From Porticoccaceae bacterium LTM1 (GTDB lineage: Bacteria; Pseudomonadota; Gammaproteobacteria; Pseudomonadales; Porticoccaceae), in the NCBI GenBank assembly GCA_030252795.1, contig CP127080.1, positions 2,497,501 through 2,561,500 on the forward strand: a DNA stretch of 64,000 nt, given 5' to 3'. Below the pieces are notes generated by a model. That model saw nothing but the letters and a program-made list of their open reading frames with translations, made no database searches and was not told the origin of the DNA. Position 1 is the stretch's first letter, and every line of letters starts with the position of its first letter. This document shows positions 55,665 to 63,059 of this stretch, piece by piece. The position numbers were made by a program, and so were the translations under genes.

Positions 55665-57215
55665 ATGTCCACCTCTGACAGTACCAATTCATCCCCAAAC
55701 TTCTTAGGACGTATGCTTAATGGCGTCGAGCGCATCGGTAACAAGTTACCCGACCCCGCGATGCTGTTTCTGTTTGCCATGCTCATAGTCTGGCTGCTCT
55801 CCTGGCTGTTGTCCGGTGTTCAGTTCGATGAAATCAACCCGCAAACCGGTGAAGCCCTGCAGGTTAAAAACCTGCTCAACGGAACCGAAATGGCGGCGTT
55901 TCTATCCAACATGGTTACGACATTCACCAGTTTTGCGCCCCTTGGTGTGGTGCTGGTGGCAATGCTGGGTGTTGGAGTGGCCGATGCGTCCAAATTCATC
56001 AACACCGGCCTGAAGCTACTGCTCAGCCGCACTGCCAGCTTTTTGCTCACTCCGATGGTGATCTTTATCGGCATTCTCAGCCACAGCGCCGTAGATGCCG
56101 GTTACGTGCTGGTCATTCCGCTGGGGGGGATAATTTTCCACGCCGCCGGACGCCACCCGCTGGCGGGCATTGCAGCAGCCTTTGCCGGTGTATCTGGTGG
56201 CTTCAGTGCCAACCCGGTTCCGTCAGCACTGGATCCTTTGCTACAGGGCTTTACCCAACCGGCCGCGCAAATCATTGATGCCGAGTATTTGGTCAACCCA
56301 CTCTGTAACTACTTTTTTACTGCCAGCTCCTGTCTGCTGATTATTCTGTTGGGCTGGTTCCTCACCGATAAAGTGCTGGAGCCACGCCTCAAGCGCACTG
56401 CACCCCTGAATGACGATATCGAAGAGCCGGAAGACCTGAGCAACGTCAGCGCCAAAGAGCGCAAGGCGTTTTTGGTAGCCTCATTAAGTATGCTCGTTGG
56501 TGCGGTGTTACTGGTATTCGCCCTTCTGCCCGCCGACTCTCCATTCCGCGATGCCAGCGGCTCGCTGAACTCTTTTGGCGCGCCGATCATGAAATCCATC
56601 GTGCCACTGATTTTCCTGTTTTTCCTGATGCCAGGCGTAATTTACGGTTACATGTCAGGGATTTTTAAAAACTCCAAAGACGTGATCGACGCCATGAGCG
56701 GCTCAATGCGCGACATGGGTTACTACATAGTGATGGCGTTTTTCTGCGCACTGTTTATCAAGGCATTCTCCGATTCCAACATCGGTGCGTTGCTGGCATT
56801 GAAAGGTGCTGCCGGTCTGAAGGCATTGGCACTGCCCGGTGGCATAACCCTGTTTGGCATTATCCTGCTGGTGGGCTTTGTGAATATCTTTGTCGGATCC
56901 GCATCCGCCAAATGGGCGTTATTGGCACCAATCTTCGTACCAATGCTGATGCAGGTAGGCTTCTCTGCGGAACTGACTCAGGCTGCTTATCGGGTGGGTG
57001 ACTCATCCACCAATATCATTACTCCGTTAATGCCGTACTTCCCGCTGGTAGTAGTGTTCTGCCAACGCTATGTGAAGAGCACAGGTATCGGCACCCTGGT
57101 ATCGATGATGCTGCCCTATTCGCTGGTGTTCCTGCTGAGCTGGACCATTTTCCTGGTCGCTTATTGGGGACTGGGCCTGCCACTAGGCTTCCAGGCAGGC
57201 TATACCTACCCCTAA
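55665..57215 (+). CDS. AbgT-family transporter
   Basis: Inner-membrane protein of the AbgT (p-aminobenzoyl-glutamate) family, members of which import PABA-glutamate or export sulfonamides. The 516-residue product has hydrophobic segments throughout and the family motifs KLPDPAMLFLFAMLIVW, SFAPLGVVLVAMLGVGVADA, AGVSGGFSANPVPSALDPLL and VGDSSTNIITPLMPYFPLV. No aminobenzoyl-glutamate hydrolase (abgAB) is adjacent, so the substrate is open; folP lies far away in the same window. GGGAG precedes the ATG. Confidence 0.92.
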   Translation: MSTSDSTNSSPNFLGRMLNGVERIGNKLPDPAMLFLFAMLIVWLLSWLLSGVQFDEINPQTGEALQVKNLLNGTEMAAFLSNMVTTFTSFAPLGVVLVAMLGVGVADASKFINTGLKLLLSRTASFLLTPMVIFIGILSHSAVDAGYVLVIPLGGIIFHAAGRHPLAGIAAAFAGVSGGFSANPVPSALDPLLQGFTQPAAQIIDAEYLVNPLCNYFFTASSCLLIILLGWFLTDKVLEPRLKRTAPLNDDIEEPEDLSNVSAKERKAFLVASLSMLVGAVLLVFALLPADSPFRDASGSLNSFGAPIMKSIVPLIFLFFLMPGVIYGYMSGIFKNSKDVIDAMSGSMRDMGYYIVMAFFCALFIKAFSDSNIGALLALKGAAGLKALALPGGITLFGIILLVGFVNIFVGSASAKWALLAPIFVPMLMQVGFSAELTQAAYRVGDSSTNIITPLMPYFPLVVVFCQRYVKSTGIGTLVSMMLPYSLVFLLSWTIFLVAYWGLGLPLGFQAGYTYP

Positions 57216-57227
57216 CTTCACCCTGCA

Positions 57228-57262
57228 AAGCGCCGCTCCATCATAGTGAGCGGCGCTTGTTT
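57228..57262 (+). terminator. Terminator of the AbgT-family gene
   Basis: AAGCGCCGCT / AGCGGCGCTT stem (10 bp) followed by GTTTAG on the plus strand; a modest T-run. Confidence 0.65.
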
Positions 57263-57410
57263 AGCCCCTCTTCACTGTATTATTTGCTTGCCGTTGGCGT
57301 CATTTCGCCCTATAAAGTCACCCTGCCCATCACAGGTACCCAGTGGCCTCAATCTAGCCATCGACCTTTCTACCTGAACGGCCTTTTCAACTTTTTTGAG
57401 ATCAACCTGA

Positions 57411-58082
57411 TTGAACATACTTGGCTCAATTGCCTGCCAGAATGGCGAGGGTAGTGACGAAGCGCTGTTTGAAACCATTGCCCGTGACCTGCGAGAAAAA
57501 GGCTTCAGCGTTAACCCCGCATCGCTGCCGGAATCTCTGGCTGACAATCTGTTCATCCACCTGCAACAGATGGACGACTCGGCATTTATACGTGCTGGTA
57601 TTGGTCGCGAGCAGGATCACAACCTCAACGGTTTTGTACGCCGCGATGAAATCTGCTGGATAAATGGTGAATCGTCCGCTGGCCAGCAGTGGCTGGATTG
57701 GGCCGGACGCTTGCAACAATTTTTAAATCGTCGATTACTGTTGGGACTGTTCTCTTTTGAGAGCCACTTTGCCCACTACCGCCCCGGCGACTTTTACAAA
57801 CGTCATCTGGATGCTTTTAAAGGCCAGGCCAACCGGATTTTGTCCCTGGTGGTCTATCTCAACCCCGGCTGGGGGCCTGAGGATGGCGGCGAACTGGTGT
57901 TATACCGCGACGAGCAGGATAGCGAAGGCCTGAAAGTGACACCCGGTTTTGGCACCGTGGCGGTATTTCTCAGTGAAGATTTCCCTCACGAAGTACTGCC
58001 AGCCCAGCGGGATCGTCACTCCATTGCCGGTTGGTTCAGGGTCAATACATCAACGGCCAATCGGGTGGATCCACCGAAGTAA
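57411..58082 (+). CDS. 2-oxoglutarate/Fe(II) oxygenase (prolyl 4-hydroxylase type)
   Basis: The 223-residue frame starts at a TTG (57411) with no clear ribosome site, so the true start may be downstream. The Fe(II) ligands are His and Asp of FYKRHLDAF and a distal His in DFPHEVLPA, and Arg in DRHSIAGWFR should bind 2-oxoglutarate. This is the P4Hc fold; relatives hydroxylate prolyl residues in proteins such as elongation factor Tu. Target unknown. It is followed by a GGATG hairpin element and the convergent TSUP gene. Confidence 0.85.
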   Translation: MNILGSIACQNGEGSDEALFETIARDLREKGFSVNPASLPESLADNLFIHLQQMDDSAFIRAGIGREQDHNLNGFVRRDEICWINGESSAGQQWLDWAGRLQQFLNRRLLLGLFSFESHFAHYRPGDFYKRHLDAFKGQANRILSLVVYLNPGWGPEDGGELVLYRDEQDSEGLKVTPGFGTVAVFLSEDFPHEVLPAQRDRHSIAGWFRVNTSTANRVDPPK

Positions 58083-58115
58083 AAAATATTCCTAACGGCT
58101 CTGCAGATGTTGAAA

Positions 58116-58240
58116 GACATGAACAGGGTATGGCGTGCCGTGACCGTGGCCAGCATGGATGCTGGCCTCGAGTCCCCATGGATGACTCTTTACCTATAAG
58201 GAGTACGACGTGTCACGGCACGCCATACCCTGTTCATGTC
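58116..58240. repeat. GGATG-core hairpin element, copy C
   Basis: Arms 58116-58144 and 58212-58240 are exactly complementary over 29 bases (left arm begins GACATGAACAGGGTATGGCG). The core holds GGCCAGC-atggat-GCTGGCC, CTCGAG, a second GGATG, a small stem ACTCTTTA-ccta-TAAGGAGT and ACGACGT. The most complete copy. It lies between convergent genes. Confidence 0.88.
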
Positions 58241-58251
58241 CGGCACCCAAG

Positions 58252-58992
58252 CTAGATAAACCCTTTCACCAACAAAGAAATTCCCGAAAGCAATAACAGT
58301 ACTCGACAACACTGCATAAACTGACGCTCATTGATGCGTCGCTGAATACGATGGCCGAGCCAGACACCCACCAAAGCCGCAGGTAAAAGCAGCGCGGCCA
58401 TCAACAGCAATTCGGATTTCCACTGTCCCAGCAATCCGTAGGGTATAACTTTTACCAAATTCATTACCGCAAAAAATAGACTGGCAGTAGCCAGCCATAA
58501 CGGCTTGGGCAATGCCCGAGCAACCAGGTAAATATTGATTGGCGGCCCGCCAGCATGAAGCAATGTACTACTGACACCAGACACTGCACCCCACAACCAG
58601 CCGCCTCCGGGAATACGCCCAAGTATCGACGCCAATGGCTGCCAACAGGCAAACAGCACACAAAAAATACCCAGAATGCGCTGCAGCCAATCCGACGATA
58701 AACTGCCCATCAGCCAACCACCCAAACCAATACCCAGCAAGGCTGCTGGCACGATATGAAGCAATTCCGATTTACTGGCACTGCGCCAATAGTAATGAAC
58801 CGTTTTTGCATCCATCACTATCAGCAATGGCAACATCAATGCCGCTGCGGCGGGAACCGGCATAACCAAAGCCAACAAAGGAACTGCCATTACACCGGCT
58901 CCACCAGCAAATCCGGATTTGGAAATACCGGTGAGAATGACACCGGCTATCGCCAAACCCCAAAACAGCGGGCTATACCACAACGCTTCCAT
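58252..58992 (-). CDS. TSUP-family (TauE/SafE) sulfite/anion exporter-like protein
   Basis: The 246-residue product is a membrane protein with about seven to eight hydrophobic segments and the TSUP features FWGLAIAGVILTGISKSGFA, GGAGVMAVPLLAL and HAGGPPINIYLVAR (second repeat). The family moves sulfite, sulfonates or related anions. Its ATG overlaps the pirin stop by one base (TGATG), which suggests coupled translation with the pirin gene. Substrate not assignable. Confidence 0.9.
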   Translation of the reverse strand: MEALWYSPLFWGLAIAGVILTGISKSGFAGGAGVMAVPLLALVMPVPAAAALMLPLLIVMDAKTVHYYWRSASKSELLHIVPAALLGIGLGGWLMGSLSSDWLQRILGIFCVLFACWQPLASILGRIPGGGWLWGAVSGVSSTLLHAGGPPINIYLVARALPKPLWLATASLFFAVMNLVKVIPYGLLGQWKSELLLMAALLLPAALVGVWLGHRIQRRINERQFMQCCRVLLLLSGISLLVKGFI

Positions 58993-59720
58993 CAGCTGGC
59001 ATCCCGCAAAGGAAACTGCGCCGGAGGCAAATCAAACCACAACGCAGTGATCCCCTGATCGCCAGCTTTAACTGACAAGGGCTCGCCAATAACACCCAAG
59101 CCATCGCCTTCCACTAAACTGTAATTCGCAGCTTTGGCGCCGCCGTTGATCACATGCAGGTATCCAGCGCGACGACTCTGTCCTTCACCAGTATCAATCG
59201 TAATTGATTCATCAGCAGCCAATACCAGCCGTGAAATACTGACATCCTGATGCATCATCAGCGAACCTTCGCGACCATCTGGCGTCACCAATGGTGTCAG
59301 ACTGCCATTTTGCACAATCTCTTTCTGCTCATAGCCGGGTGTTAATCCACGCTTGTTGGGGATTACCCATATTTGCAGAAATTTCAGTGGGTCGCTTTGC
59401 GAGTGGTTAAATTCCGAGTGCGTGATGCCGGTGCCCGCTGTCATTCTCTGCACTTCACCAGCAGGAACAACAAACTGGTTGCCCATGCTGTCGCGATGTT
59501 CAATCGCACCTTCAAGCACATAGGAGATAATTTCCATGTCGTGATGACCGTGGGTATCGAAACCGGCACCCGGTGCAACGGTATCGTCGTTAATCACTCG
59601 CAACATTGATACTCCCATATGTTTGGGATCGAAATAGTTGCCAAAGGAAAAGCTGTGATTGCTTTGCAGCCAACCAAAATCGGCCCTGCCACGCTCACTT
59701 GCTGGTCGATAGTAAAACAT
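58992..59720 (-). CDS. Pirin-family protein (YhhW-like)
   Basis: Bicupin of the pirin family; bacterial members can act as quercetinases or regulators. The ATG at 59720 has AGGAG seven bases upstream and gives 242 residues: MFYYRPASERGRADFGWLQ then SFGNYFDPKHMG. The metal ligands lie in GFDTHGHHDMEIISYVLEGA (His-x-His-His and Glu) and in the HSEFNHSQ region. The frame is open upstream, but the added residues do not fit the family. It lies upstream of the TSUP gene and downstream of a LysR gene on the same strand. Confidence 0.92.
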   Translation of the reverse strand: MFYYRPASERGRADFGWLQSNHSFSFGNYFDPKHMGVSMLRVINDDTVAPGAGFDTHGHHDMEIISYVLEGAIEHRDSMGNQFVVPAGEVQRMTAGTGITHSEFNHSQSDPLKFLQIWVIPNKRGLTPGYEQKEIVQNGSLTPLVTPDGREGSLMMHQDVSISRLVLAADESITIDTGEGQSRRAGYLHVINGGAKAANYSLVEGDGLGVIGEPLSVKAGDQGITALWFDLPPAQFPLRDAS

Positions 59721-59824
59721 CTGATCGCTCCTCAAATACTGGTTGAATGACAACCATGTTAGCGATGATAACGACGATAAAAAATTGGATATTTTGTAAC
59801 GATTGATTCGATTTTTTGAATCTT

Positions 59825-60730
59825 CTACTCGCACAAATCAGCTTTGGTGTAAGGCATAGTCTGCACGCGCAGCTCCCCCATAAACTCTCTCGCCGCTGGA
59901 CCCAGTGTATCCAATTCAGCGTAATTGAGATAAAACGCAATACTTCGCTGCCTGCCTTGCGCCAGTGGCAATTCCTTTAATTCACCAATTTCCAGATAGG
60001 GTTGTACCAGTGGCTCTGGCAGCCAGGCAAAACCAAATCCCTTACTCACCAGATCCAGGGAAGTACGTACATGACTAACCGTCCAGCGTTGCTCAGAGCC
60101 CAACCATCCGGCACTGGCTTTTCGCGCCAAAGCCGAATCACGAACGACAATCTGGCGACAGGTTTTCAGGTCATTCGCGGTTAGTTCCCGATTCATTGCC
60201 AGCAGCGGATGGTTATGTGCGGCGACCGCAATAAACTGAACCCGCATCAACTCTTCATTTAAACCATCGGCAATCGCAATTGGCGAAATTCCCAATGCAG
60301 CCTCATTGCGTTCAATCAAATCATTGCTCCCAGACAACACCGTTTCCAACAACTCAATTTTCAACAGGGGAAACTTTGCCGAGACATTTTCCATTACCTT
60401 GTAAATAATCTCATGGGGAAAGGCTTCATCAACTGCTATGACAAGACTTGATTCCACACCGTTACTGAGCGATTCGGCCACCGCCTCTACACGGGATAAT
60501 TCATCCAGCAAATAATTACCGCGAGATAGCAGTAACTCACCATGCGGCGTAAGAATAGTTTTGCGTCCATGCACCTCAAACAATTCAATTCCGAGCTGTT
60601 CTTCAAGCTTTCTAACAGCATGATGCACACTGGACTGACTTTTATGAATTGCCTCGGCCGCCTGGTTAAAGCCTCCGTGATCCACCACTGCTTTAAACAT
60701 TCGCCACTGTTCGAACGTAGTTTTAGCCAT
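59825..60730 (-). CDS. LysR-family transcriptional regulator
   Basis: The 301-residue product has the LysR HTH (VVDHGGFNQAAEAIHKSQSS, then VHHAVRKLEEQLGIELFEVH) and an effector domain. Similar regulators often lie beside pirin and DoxX genes; here DoxX is upstream and pirin downstream, all on the minus strand. A terminator between DoxX and LysR suggests a separate promoter. Effector unknown. Confidence 0.92.
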   Translation of the reverse strand: MAKTTFEQWRMFKAVVDHGGFNQAAEAIHKSQSSVHHAVRKLEEQLGIELFEVHGRKTILTPHGELLLSRGNYLLDELSRVEAVAESLSNGVESSLVIAVDEAFPHEIIYKVMENVSAKFPLLKIELLETVLSGSNDLIERNEAALGISPIAIADGLNEELMRVQFIAVAAHNHPLLAMNRELTANDLKTCRQIVVRDSALARKASAGWLGSEQRWTVSHVRTSLDLVSKGFGFAWLPEPLVQPYLEIGELKELPLAQGRQRSIAFYLNYAELDTLGPAAREFMGELRVQTMPYTKADLCE

Positions 60731-60747
60731 ATCTTTCCCTCAAACAT

Positions 60748-60778
60748 TAAAAAGGGAGGATGGCATACCATCCTCCCG
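60748..60778 (-). terminator. DoxX terminator
   Basis: Perfect 10-bp stem GGGAGGATGG-(4)-CCATCCTCCC followed on the minus strand by TTTTT. Confidence 0.9.
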
Positions 60779-60791
60779 AAACCTGCTCACT

Positions 60792-61196
60792 TTAACTGCG
60801 GCGTTTGGCATCCAGACTGCAGGCGCCAGAGCCACTTGTTGCAAGAATCAAGAACCCGCCGGCAATGGCTATATTTTTGAAGAACATAATAAATTGCATC
60901 TGGTCCCCAAGGTTGGAATGAAACAGGATTGCCGACAGCACACTGAAGCCGGCAAAAGCCAATGCCACAATGCAGGTGCGATATCCCAATACCAGCATCA
61001 CTGGCCCAATCAGTTCAAAGGCGATCACCAAAGGCAATAGAAACTCCGGCAACCCCACTGACGCCATATACTGGCCACTTCCTTCATAGTTTTGCAGTTT
61101 GCTCAAACCCGCCAGAAAGAAGATTAACCCAAGGCCGATACGCCCCAACAGGTTGGTGACGCTTGCCAAATTTTTGCAGCTCATGGAATCGGTCAT
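60792..61196 (-). CDS. DoxX-family membrane protein
   Basis: The 134-residue product has four hydrophobic segments (LGRIGLGLIFFLAGLSKLQN; LLPLVIAFELIGPVMLVLGY; CIVALAFAGFSVLSAILF; NIAIAGGFLILATSGSGACS) in the DoxX layout of thiosulfate:quinone-oxidoreductase-like small membrane proteins. Commonly annotated as a stress- or quinone-linked membrane protein; function unproven. It lies next to LysR and pirin genes, a common trio. Confidence 0.88.
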   Translation of the reverse strand: MTDSMSCKNLASVTNLLGRIGLGLIFFLAGLSKLQNYEGSGQYMASVGLPEFLLPLVIAFELIGPVMLVLGYRTCIVALAFAGFSVLSAILFHSNLGDQMQFIMFFKNIAIAGGFLILATSGSGACSLDAKRRS

Positions 61197-61301
61197 TACA
61201 GTTTCCTCAAATAGTGAATTACCACTATGAGTTTAGACTCTATTCTTCAGGATAAAAGGCGTGATTTTCGAAGATTTTGTTCTACTTTATCGAATGTCTT
61301 A

Positions 61302-61332
61302 AGAAAAAAATCCCCTGCCTAGGAAACAGGGG
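61302..61332 (-). terminator. Terminator after the SDR/TauD/AMP-ligase operon
   Basis: CCCCTG / CAGGGG stem with a 9-base loop, followed on the minus strand by ATTTTTTTCTT, about 50 bases after the SDR stop at 61380. Confidence 0.75.
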
Positions 61333-61379
61333 CATCCGATGGGGATAAAAACGCGGGATTGCAATAAGGTCAGGGTGAT

Positions 61380-62195
61380 TTAAGAAGATTTCTCAGAGGC
61401 GTACTTTCTGATCAGTGGCAGAGACTTTCGAAATTCCGAGCTGACCAGCTTGGGCAACAATTGATTGATGACCACAAACAGCTTCTCCGGCCAACCGACG
61501 TAGTAAATCGATTTTCTATTGTTCAGAAAATTAACCAGCTCTTTGGCAACCCTCTCCGGTGGATCCATCTGTACTTTCATTGCCCGGTTCATGGACACCA
61601 CCTGTTCACTATTCAGGTCAGTGAGTGTCGCACGAGGCGAGAAGTAACGAATGCGTACAGGGGTATCGGCGTATTCGCGACCCAGTGCCTCAGTGGCACC
61701 TCGCAGGGCAAACTTGCTGGCGGAATAGGCAACAAAACCGGGGCTGGCGATGGCACCAAAGGTCGATCCGACATTGATGATTTGCACCGGTTTATCTCTC
61801 TGTAAAAAGTAGGGTAGAAACAGTTTCAGTAATAACAGTGGATAGACGCTGTTTATCTGAATAATTTCGGAAATTTCCTCATCCGATTGCTGCTCAAACA
61901 GTGCCAAATGGTTAATGCCGGCGTTATTAATCAACAAATCGACTCCCATCGGCAGCTGTTCAACAACATTTAAAAGCTGTTGACGATCCTCTGCGCTGGA
62001 GATATCACAGATACGACTTATGGTATAAACAAGTGGATAGAGTTCCCGCAGTCGCTTTCTTAATGACTCCAGCTTGTGTTCGTTACGCCCTACCAGAACC
62101 AGAGGTTTTCCCTGCTTGCATAATTGCTCAGCTATAGCCTGCCCGATTCCGCCAGTTGCACCAATCAGAACTGCACATGATTGTTGTGACATCAT
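61380..62195 (-). CDS. Short-chain dehydrogenase/reductase (operon with TauD and AMP ligase)
   Basis: The 271-residue product has the classical SDR cofactor loop LIGATGGIGQAIAEQL (residues 11-26), NNAGINHLALFE, a catalytic Ser-Tyr-Lys set (INVGSTFGAIASPG, VAYSASKFALRGATEALG) and a C-terminal amphipathic stretch. It is NADP(H)-type by its early basic residues (VGRNEHKLESLRKR). It lies 12 bases after the TauD-like gene, the last gene of an operon with an AMP-dependent ligase. It probably reduces or oxidises a product of that pathway; the substrate is unknown. Confidence 0.9.
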   Translation of the reverse strand: MMSQQSCAVLIGATGGIGQAIAEQLCKQGKPLVLVGRNEHKLESLRKRLRELYPLVYTISRICDISSAEDRQQLLNVVEQLPMGVDLLINNAGINHLALFEQQSDEEISEIIQINSVYPLLLLKLFLPYFLQRDKPVQIINVGSTFGAIASPGFVAYSASKFALRGATEALGREYADTPVRIRYFSPRATLTDLNSEQVVSMNRAMKVQMDPPERVAKELVNFLNNRKSIYYVGWPEKLFVVINQLLPKLVSSEFRKSLPLIRKYASEKSS

Positions 62196-62207
62196 ATTAT
62201 CCGTTTG

Positions 62208-63059
62208 TTAATCGTTTAAACCGAGGCCCATGCCGATATAAAGCTTACGCTCCGACAAGGGCACCAGAATTTCGCGACGGCCGTGCATCACCCGTTTGTT
62301 ATCAATAATGGCAACATCGCCATTTTGCCAGGCGATTTCCTGAGTAAATTTCTCGCAAAGCTCTGCTACTTCCTGAATCAAATCTTTGGTCAATATCGTG
62401 CCATCCGAAAAACGATATTCTGGGGTTTGGTAGTTGTAGGACGGCCCGAGAATGGCATTGGCAAAAGCCGGGATATTGGAAAGATTGTCGTTTCGAACCG
62501 GATCAAACCGCATCTGATAAATCACACCGCCGTCATCGGCATCTTCTGCTTGTTGGCCAGGGATGGCATTCAGCAATCGATCAAGATCACTCCGTGTAAC
62601 CTGCTCTGGATCATCCACATCAAACGCATTGGCGACATAGCGTTGCCAGAGAGCTTTTGGCAGATAGCGGCTCGATGTCATCGACTGAGTGAACTTTTCC
62701 TGCAAATCTTTTGGCACTCCCTGGTAAACCACTGCGCCGTCACAGACCGTGGTTCGTCCACCGCGACTGGCACTGAGTGCACTGTGAAATGCCACCACGT
62801 CCGGGGGCAATGGTGTATTACCATTTTCAATATGAAGTCCTACAGCGACAGTACCGGCATCGACGGATTGAGTCTGGCGCGAGGCGTACTGGCGCGCTGG
62901 ATCAAATGTTAATTTTTTGCACAAGGCAAGCATCAACTCACTGAAACTTTCCAGGGAGTAATCCTCGTCCCGCAGCAATATCCAGCCATCACTGCGCAGC
63001 GCATTGCGAATTTCAATTAGTGGGGTCGACATTTTTTTCATTAATAGGGTTGTCGTCAT
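62208..63059 (-). CDS. TauD/TfdA-family Fe(II)/2-oxoglutarate oxygenase
   Basis: The 283-residue product has the iron ligands HIE (His76, Glu78 in LHIENGNTPLP) and a distal His259 (RVMHGRREI), and an Arg (271) twelve residues later for 2-oxoglutarate. NGDVAIIDNKRVMHGR is typical of TauD/clavaminate-synthase-like enzymes. Its ATG overlaps the stop of the AMP-ligase gene by four bases. A later ATG (63032, MSTPLIEI) is an alternative start. The operon context suggests tailoring of a carrier- or CoA-bound acyl group. Confidence 0.9.
   Translation of the reverse strand: MTTTLLMKKMSTPLIEIRNALRSDGWILLRDEDYSLESFSELMLALCKKLTFDPARQYASRQTQSVDAGTVAVGLHIENGNTPLPPDVVAFHSALSASRGGRTTVCDGAVVYQGVPKDLQEKFTQSMTSSRYLPKALWQRYVANAFDVDDPEQVTRSDLDRLLNAIPGQQAEDADDGGVIYQMRFDPVRNDNLSNIPAFANAILGPSYNYQTPEYRFSDGTILTKDLIQEVAELCEKFTQEIAWQNGDVAIIDNKRVMHGRREILVPLSERKLYIGMGLGLND

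Noticed and set aside
58116-58240. Integron attC site
   Set aside because: Variable complementary arms recall attC, but the GTTRRRY/RYYYAAC boxes are missing, there is no integrase, and the copies are scattered rather than arrayed with cassettes.
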